Shown: piece after piece, positions 57,200-64,000 of the stretch
How the letters are laid out: each line of letters begins with the position of its first letter
How positions within the stretch are numbered: the stretch's first letter is position 1
NCBI GenBank assembly: GCA_026419785.1
Contig: JAODTK010000223.1
Coordinates: 62,001-126,000, forward strand
Length of the DNA: 64,000 nt
Direction of reading: 5' to 3'
Source of the DNA: Sclerodactyla briareus
Lineage: Eukaryota > Echinodermata > Holothuroidea > Dendrochirotida > Sclerodactylidae
The notes under the pieces: model-generated
Database searches by the model: none
Seen by the model: the letters and a program-made list of their open reading frames with translations, nothing else
What the model was told of the DNA's origin: nothing
Program-made: the position numbers and the translations under genes

Positions 57200-60100
57200 C
57201 GGCCGAAACTACACCTATTGCTCACACCCCTGGAGGTGCATATCCTTATTTGTAAGTGTTGCTGCTGCACACTTCCAAATGTGCGTAAAACATTTTGGGG
57301 CCAAACTATCGGCCATGTGACTGGGTTTTCCTGAATAATTTTCAAATTACTACGTGTTGAACTGTTCCAATGCTGTCAATACAGAGAAGCTCACAAACAA
57401 TCTCGCAGAAACAACAAATGGATGAAAAAGGAGTTAAACCATTTATGGTAACTTTGGGGTATACTGGGACTCTCGAGGTAAAGATTGGTAAAACAAATAA
57501 ATTCTAGTATAGCGGATATTTCCATGAACATCACATGATGCGGGTCACAACATGTACACATTAGGCCTCCCTAGGTTGGCCTTCCTGGAATTATCCCGGG
57601 AGACAGTTTAGGATGAATGCAAGCTATTACTTTACGAGGAGGCTTGACACTTGTTCTATTGATTGATCACATATGATACATAACGTGTAAACAAAACTGG
57701 CCAGTCTTATTGGTAATACTTCCACGATTTGGCAAACCTGTGAGCACGTGACATACAAGTAAACATGGTCACTAGGGGGTAGCTGTTTCCCAGAGCCCCC
57801 CCCCCCCCCCTGTGTATGACTGACCTCTCATGCTTGCCAAGTCTGGGGGCAGAAAGCCCACTCCCCGACCCACCACCACCAAAGTTTGCCTCGTGCTGCC
57901 AAACCAGAACTACAATACATGCTAGCAATGTTTGTAACCATAGAGAACATGGGTGAGGATCTTCCCACAGAAATGCCTGTAATCTCCCCCCCCCCACCAC
58001 ACCTCTATTCATTCCAACTCAGTGCTGACGCGACGTCAATAGGTGGTGAAGGACACCACAACCGAGCAAAATCGATTGGGCTGATGTAAAAGTTGGTACA
58101 CACGCTGGCTGAGGTAACGGCAAACCGTGGATGGACAGAACATTTCCTTGCAGAAGAATGAAAAGAACTAATGCATGTTGAATACAGAATGCATTTCTAT
58201 GTCAAAGGAACAATCAAGAACATGGTTTGGCTCTCTGAAATTTTTTGAAATTGGAAACCACAAAATAGTCTTTGTGCATGCACGGAGGTATGAGTAAAAC
58301 CAGAATAAGACGATACATTCGCATTGATTATAGTGTGTTTATCAACCACTTTGCTAGCCTAAGTAAGAAGTTGCTCATAGGTCCAGTGTTTTTTGGTCAA
58401 ACCAAATTTTGTTCTCCCCGCTCCTGACCCCAAATTCTGTATTAAGTGGCAGTCTACAAAAAAATGGTCCTCTGATTTTTAGCAAGAAATCACATTGACG
58501 GAAGTAGAAAACGGGGAAGGTCTTTGACAATCCCAGCACATTGGAGATGTGTCCTGCCTGATACAGTCACAGTTGCAATTTACATTGGAAAAGAAGAGCA
58601 GACTGCCGGTTTCCTTAAGATAATAGTGGCAGTGGAGGCACTGACCTGCCGTACTCTCAATATCCCACACTGGCCGAAATAACGTCCTCGAAGTTCTCTG
58701 GTACGACTGGATGGGATTCAACCTGGTCTTCAGGTGGAACCGGCCACTCAAACCAAATATGCTGACCACCCACTCAGCTGGTCAGGAGGTGTGTATTAAA
58801 ATACTCATGTCACCGATATGAATGCCGAAAATTATCTCTCTAGTTACCCAAACAATCTACGATAAGCAGTTTCATTCCTATAGCAGGCAGTCTATGGAAA
58901 TAAATACGTCCTATAATGAATTTAATAAAGCGAATAAACCCTTCCCGACAGTCTCATAAATGATCTAATATACAAACAAATTGTAACTCTTTAGAATACT
59001 ATTGTAAAACTACTGATCCATAGGGTAGATAAACACTAAATAATGTGAATGTCCTCCGAGAATAAGGTAGAGCAATGCTACAATTGGCCATATCATCATC
59101 ATTTCACAATGGACTGTTCAACAACACTCTTCTGCATTATATCCCTGCGACACTAACATCAAAGGAATTATGGTTCATATGCAATAACTCTCCAACGTTC
59201 TGTACATACAATCGACTCAAAACCTTGCATGTACCGCTAAAGAGCATCTCTCTCGGATGGATCCTACATATGGAATCGCCACTTGACGACTTGTCGTCCC
59301 ACAAAGACGGAGGGGTACTTTAAAATTTTAATAATTTGCTGAATTGTCTGTATTGTCTTTTCCAATTTTCTAATGGATGAGGATTACATTTTTGTTCTGA
59401 GAGATTGGAGGGTATTTCAGGGTCACCGAGGGTCATGCAAATTTTTGACAAGAACAAAAATATCAAAATTCTGTGCATCCCTACTACTACGACTAAGCCC
59501 CACATGCCCCTGTGTGAAGGCAATTAACGAATAAGTGGCTGATTAACTTCAACAATATGCAGATCTTCTGTCACATTTGTCATTGACTTGCGTTAAGGAG
59601 CAAGATTTTGGTAACTGCAGCCAAGTGTGTCATTAAAAGAGATTGATAGAAATCAAAATTGGAATCCATGTGTGCGAAACGGTATGATCATATCGTACAC
59701 CAAACCTTTCCCATTCGTTTTTAAAAATGTGAGAGGAGAAAAAAATGTCACTTTCTGCGATTAGTGCAACAATTAAAATTCCCATTATTCTTTCGTAGAA
59801 TAGCCTCAGCGAGTACAACTATATCAATCACTTGGAAGCAGTTAATCATTAAGCTACAACAGCCGTAGCTCGGACCTCTGTCAACTCAGGAACACCACAC
59901 AACTGGAACTGAGAGCTCAACCAGTCAATACAGGGCTGCCAGAACGAACCACAACCAAAAGAGCAAAACTCACTGGTTTGTGAATCTGTGAGCTTAGGAT
60001 CTTAACCCAATTGTCTTTGCACCCCACAATGCACACCATTGACACCAGGCATCTTTTACAATAAGCTGTGGCTGGCACCCTATCGTCCTTCTTATTCTGC

Positions 60101-63100
60101 TAGTTGAGTCAGTTGAGCGTTAGGTCTGAGCATCTTTGGCTAAGAATTTAATTCGATTTTTCATCGGCGAAAAGCACCATCTGCTCGATATTGTGCAGAT
60201 CTCACAGGAAGCATCGTTCTTCCGACTCGATCATCAAGATAAGTTCATCCTTAGCGGTTTTCCGTGATTTCTGATGAATTTTCTCCCTCTCCTCCTTTTC
60301 CCGCTCGATTCCCGTTCAAAAGATCATTCATTACTTGACAGTCGACTTTCGAACCACACAAATGTGGACATCGAAGGTGTTAATATGTTCAATCATCTTA
60401 GCATTGAGAACTTAGGATTGGTTGACCTTAGATAACCTTGACCTGACCCCAAAAGTAAGACAATATGTCATTGATACCCATTATATACACAGTCAACAAA
60501 TTTTCTGAACGAAAACAACCCCTGATGCCTACATCCTCTAGAACAACACTAAAATTTTAAACTATGGGAAAACATTTTGTAATGATGCCAGAAAAATGAA
60601 AAAGGCACACAGCCTAGCAATAATTTATGGGAAGACGGCACTTGTTCAATTTTTTTCTCACTGCAAACGCTTTAGAATAAATGCAACATTTTGTTTGCTT
60701 GTTTCAATTTTTTAACGGTAAAAGCTGTAAACAGCCGTGCATATAGAGGTTCTATGTCCGTACTGAATTTCATAACCAGTGCTTACAAGTCCTCCACAAC
60801 GCAATGGTCGACAGAAACATCCCCAATAGTCAAACACGTGGTCTTCCACAACAACGTCATACAAGTCCTTTCTGTTCAGCGACCCCAGGATTTGCAGACC
60901 ATGAATCCTGAACACACCCTACTTGGTGTGAAGACATATGTATGAACAAATAACACACTTGCACATGATATGCACACACACAGAACATTCAACAACAACA
61001 CCACATAACCATTGGCAGTTGCACTTTCCGTCACATTAGGCCTTCCTTTATTAGCACACCTTTGAAATGACCTATACTGGTCAATAAAATCACTATTGAT
61101 CGCACAATGTTTTTTTCAACATGAAATCAAATTAAAATAATTAAACTAAAAGATTTTCAACCAATTAAGGCTCGATTGTTGGGTAGCATTGAGACCCAAA
61201 TATAACTTCACAGTAGCTCTGTTGACAGTGTTTTAAACCAGCTTCCTGAGAAAGCAAACTACAGGCATAAAAGACACCACTCACAGGACATAAAAACTAA
61301 CAACTCACAGGCAAAGACAAGTCCAAACTTGATATTTGTGTAACAATCTCTCTCTGTACTTTGCTGTAGAAGTAACATCCACCCCTACAGCTTCTAGCTC
61401 TGTGGTAATCGTTCTGTCCACTTGCAGTGGTCATCCTTTTGAGGTGGTATTCGGCGGGGGTCATTGGTCGATCCTAATTGCCCATTGACCTCTATTTTTT
61501 CGAAACACAGATAAAAGGAACATGACCCCCCCCCCCCCCCCCCCTAGTATCCAGAACAATTCACGTCCTCCTGTTAATTTGATTTTAACCAGATGTGCAG
61601 ATTTGACTCAGAATCATTCAGTGATCTGTGTAACAATTAATGCTGGAGTAATATGACCAGTGTTAAAGTACTAATGGACATGCAACAGAACATCTCTAAA
61701 CTGGCACGGATGAAAAGAGGACATTTCAAAAACCCCACACTAAATTTGGCGATTCTGTCATGTTCCCCTTGTTGAGTTATTTTATTTGACTTGAATGAAT
61801 TTCACCCTAACTGATAACGAGGTTTTGAAAGTTTTCCTGAATATACTACAATAGCAGAAAGTTATGCTACATAACCATTGTCTCTAATAACACTCAGACC
61901 ACTGTTTTAACTGACACATTATACATTGACCTGTTACAAACATGGACGGACACAGCCCAAATTTGAGCCGGCTCTTCTCTCCCGGGAGACTCTCCGAGCT
62001 GTACTCAAAAATCAGCTGCATATTCCTACGTAACTCAATATCTCAGCTCCAAGGGATTTATAGTAGCTCCACAGATGTATCAGTAGCTCTTGGTATGTTG
62101 GCGTCCTCCTGTCGGGATTAAGGCGTACTCCCCGGAGCAGACCTTGGCCTGATTGTTCCTTCTTTTTCCCCACGAATAGGGAATTATTGGTCACTGAAAA
62201 GCCTTGCACGCTCGCAGTTTCGGAAGTTAGCGTCGGGTAGGGCTACTCCTCCATGAAGTGGTAGAGAGAGGTCCAACTGTCCTGTGTTGGCAAGCAGTGA
62301 TGGGGTTAGTAAACAACAATGTTGAGGCGGAATTCCATAGATGGCGGACGCATATGGCGTACGCAGATACGTGTACAGATGGAGCCGCCGGATGTGGCCT
62401 GTTTTGATTTCGTGATCTGGATTCAGATACGGAATTAGGTAACACGACCACAATGCTCCTTGACACAACAACGTGAATGTCATCGAAAATTACGTACTAT
62501 GACATCATTTCCTTCCTGTGTGCAGCCGTGCTGAAGGGCTTTCGCAGGCGTACCGATCGCTACATTGTAGCATCGGTTTTGCCCATATCTGCATCAGGAC
62601 CTCCAGACCCACATTCGCTTCCACGTCTGAATCTATGAAATCACACCCATACAAACTACATAGCATTTTTCTTTTGTATGCCCGTGCTCGGAGGCCGCAT
62701 CTGCGTCCGCATCTCATCTAATCTAACCTTAGGGTTCCCAAAAGTATATAATAGCATTGAAACCTGACTTGACTTTTAATACCTTCTGACATCACAGAAT
62801 CAAGAAAATCCAACCCTTGAATAACAACTGATGAGAGTGTGGAAATGTAGAGAAGGCATCTTTTGAAATCCGAAATATATTCCTTGTGACCCCATGAGAT
62901 GGGGGTGTTTTGGTGATTGGCAGCGTTCTAATGTAATACAAATCAATGAAGTACATGTAAAAAGCCTGTAAAAATCAAACTACCTGACTGTTGAGAATTG
63001 GATTGCCGACAACCTCAACAGTGGGATGAAATATGGAAGTCAATAACACAATCGAATGTGCTATGTCCTGTCACCACCCTGATGTTGTGGATCACCACGC

Positions 63101-64000
63101 ATGACAATGCAGACACTGGGTTGCCAATAAGGAAAGGAGGGGGTTCTCTAGCATGAATTATCTCTAATCACCTTACTCAGCTAGTTTATTTTTGTCACAT
63201 ACGTGATGTACACGTAGCATTTCATGTTTTGCAGATGAATGAAAGAAAAAAAAAAAAGGCAGATAAATGTAAAAAAAAGTTTCCTGTTTTGGTGGAAAAA
63301 GCTGAAATAATCATTTGTTGATAGGATATGGTGTCAAGAGACATCTTCATGATTATTAAATACCTCGGTCAAGTTACCCTCAATCATCACAATCATCTTG
63401 ATATTTACAGGATAAGTTTCCTCAACTTTGTTTTTAAATATGAGATCTTTGAATTCATCTATTCTCATCATCCAAATTATTTTTCATATTTTCCTTACTC
63501 TGTAAAGTCTTGTAAATAGTGTTTCCATAACCTGCAAACTTAATTGGATGATTGGAGTAAATTAATGATCACATGTACTTGATACTAGTGTGAGATCCTT
63601 TGTCTGTTATTGCTAATTATTCCGTTGAAGAGACACTATGGCCTCCCAAAGCATGTGACACATGACCTCAGCTAACAAAACTAACATCACAGGGAGCGCT
63701 CAGTTTATGTGGATGAATCCACTCCATCATATGAAGCCGTTCTTGAAAACACACAGTACAACATAAGCCCAAAAGTTACAACAAAAACATCCGTTGTTGC
63801 CTATTCCTTCTGGGTGAAAAAATATCTCACATGAACACACCCATAGTTTTTTTAGGTAGTCAGAGCTTTTATAGACCCCCTGTTTTTAACTACCCTTAGT
63901 CAGATGGGGGAAATTCCTATAGCACTACAAGCTACCAGCTATCCAAATGAAGATATGATACCGCCGAGACACTACCACAGGCAGAACCTTGTTATGTGTG
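57200..64000. other. Long interval with no recognised gene
   Basis: Poly-C tracts at 57,797-57,810, 57,986 and 61,527-61,545. A cysteine-containing minus-strand frame at 58,479-58,769 and a CpG-richer stretch at 62,090-62,720 are the most gene-like parts, but neither shows a family motif or a trustworthy exon structure. A short A-rich tract is at about 63,244-63,257. Nothing else can be supported. Confidence 0.5.

Noticed and set aside
56881-57345. 154-codon minus-strand frame
   Set aside because: Overlaps palindromic AACGTTATGAAAAC repeats; no motif, and composition typical of AT-rich repeats.
58479-58769. Cysteine-containing minus-strand frame (CLHC...CNCDC...CWDC)
   Set aside because: Cysteine spacing fits no zinc-finger or EGF pattern I know. 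One in-frame GCAG|GTCAGT donor-like site exists, but no partner exon.
60691-60945. Overlapping open frames on both strands
   Set aside because: Neither strand shows a recognisable domain, and splice context is weak on both sides.

Overview
This is nuclear DNA from a multicellular animal, most likely a marine invertebrate and possibly a deuterostome; I cannot name the species. The signs are spliced exons with GT/AG borders, a metazoan-type clathrin light chain, non-LTR retrotransposon remnants, tRNA-derived SINEs, many minisatellites and long non-coding stretches. There are no bacterial operons, prophages or CRISPR arrays. The two recognisable genes, and the internal duplications when compared copy to copy, are full of one-base insertions and deletions. 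Long C/G homopolymers are also common. The sequence therefore looks like a lightly polished long-read assembly, and most long open frames are chance or repeat shadows.

Layout. 0-2.8 kb: repeats with C/G homopolymer ends. 2.87-7.24 kb: a 2.2-kb segment present twice in tandem. 7.29-7.44 kb: a GAGGCC-rich element. 7.86-9.71 kb: two tandem copies of a roughly 0.9-kb element with GC-rich terminal inverted repeats. 10.27-20.66 kb: a clathrin light chain gene on the + strand with four recognised exon segments. Its first intron holds a 1.35-kb minisatellite of 20-bp units, and its second holds a TGACTCA-rich minisatellite. A likely 3' UTR runs to about 22.25 kb. 22.3-31 kb: dispersed and tandem repeats, one possible terminal exon near 28.5 kb and a tRNA-derived SINE at 29.4 kb. 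32.1-33.7 kb: a leucine-rich-repeat membrane protein gene on the + strand, broken by frameshifts. 34.4-34.9 kb: a CR1-like LINE reverse transcriptase remnant (+). 37.4 kb: a SINE-like repeat (-). 40.2-40.9 kb: a second reverse transcriptase remnant (-). 42.0-42.4 kb: an inverted copy of the GAGGCC element with its partner module. 44.9-52.5 kb: a 3.6-kb segment in tandem duplicate, each copy carrying a GAGGCC cluster and AGGTCA direct repeats. 53-55.5 kb: microsatellites, a 14-bp minisatellite and polypyrimidine tracts. 55.5-64 kb: AT-rich DNA in which I recognise no gene.

Functionally, the only gene I can place with confidence is clathrin light chain, the regulatory subunit of clathrin coats. 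The LRR protein is probably a cell-surface adhesion or recognition receptor. The novelty candidates are repeat elements: the GAGGCC/CAACACTG family with its linked module, and the tandem GC-rich TIR element. I found no convincing new multi-gene system.
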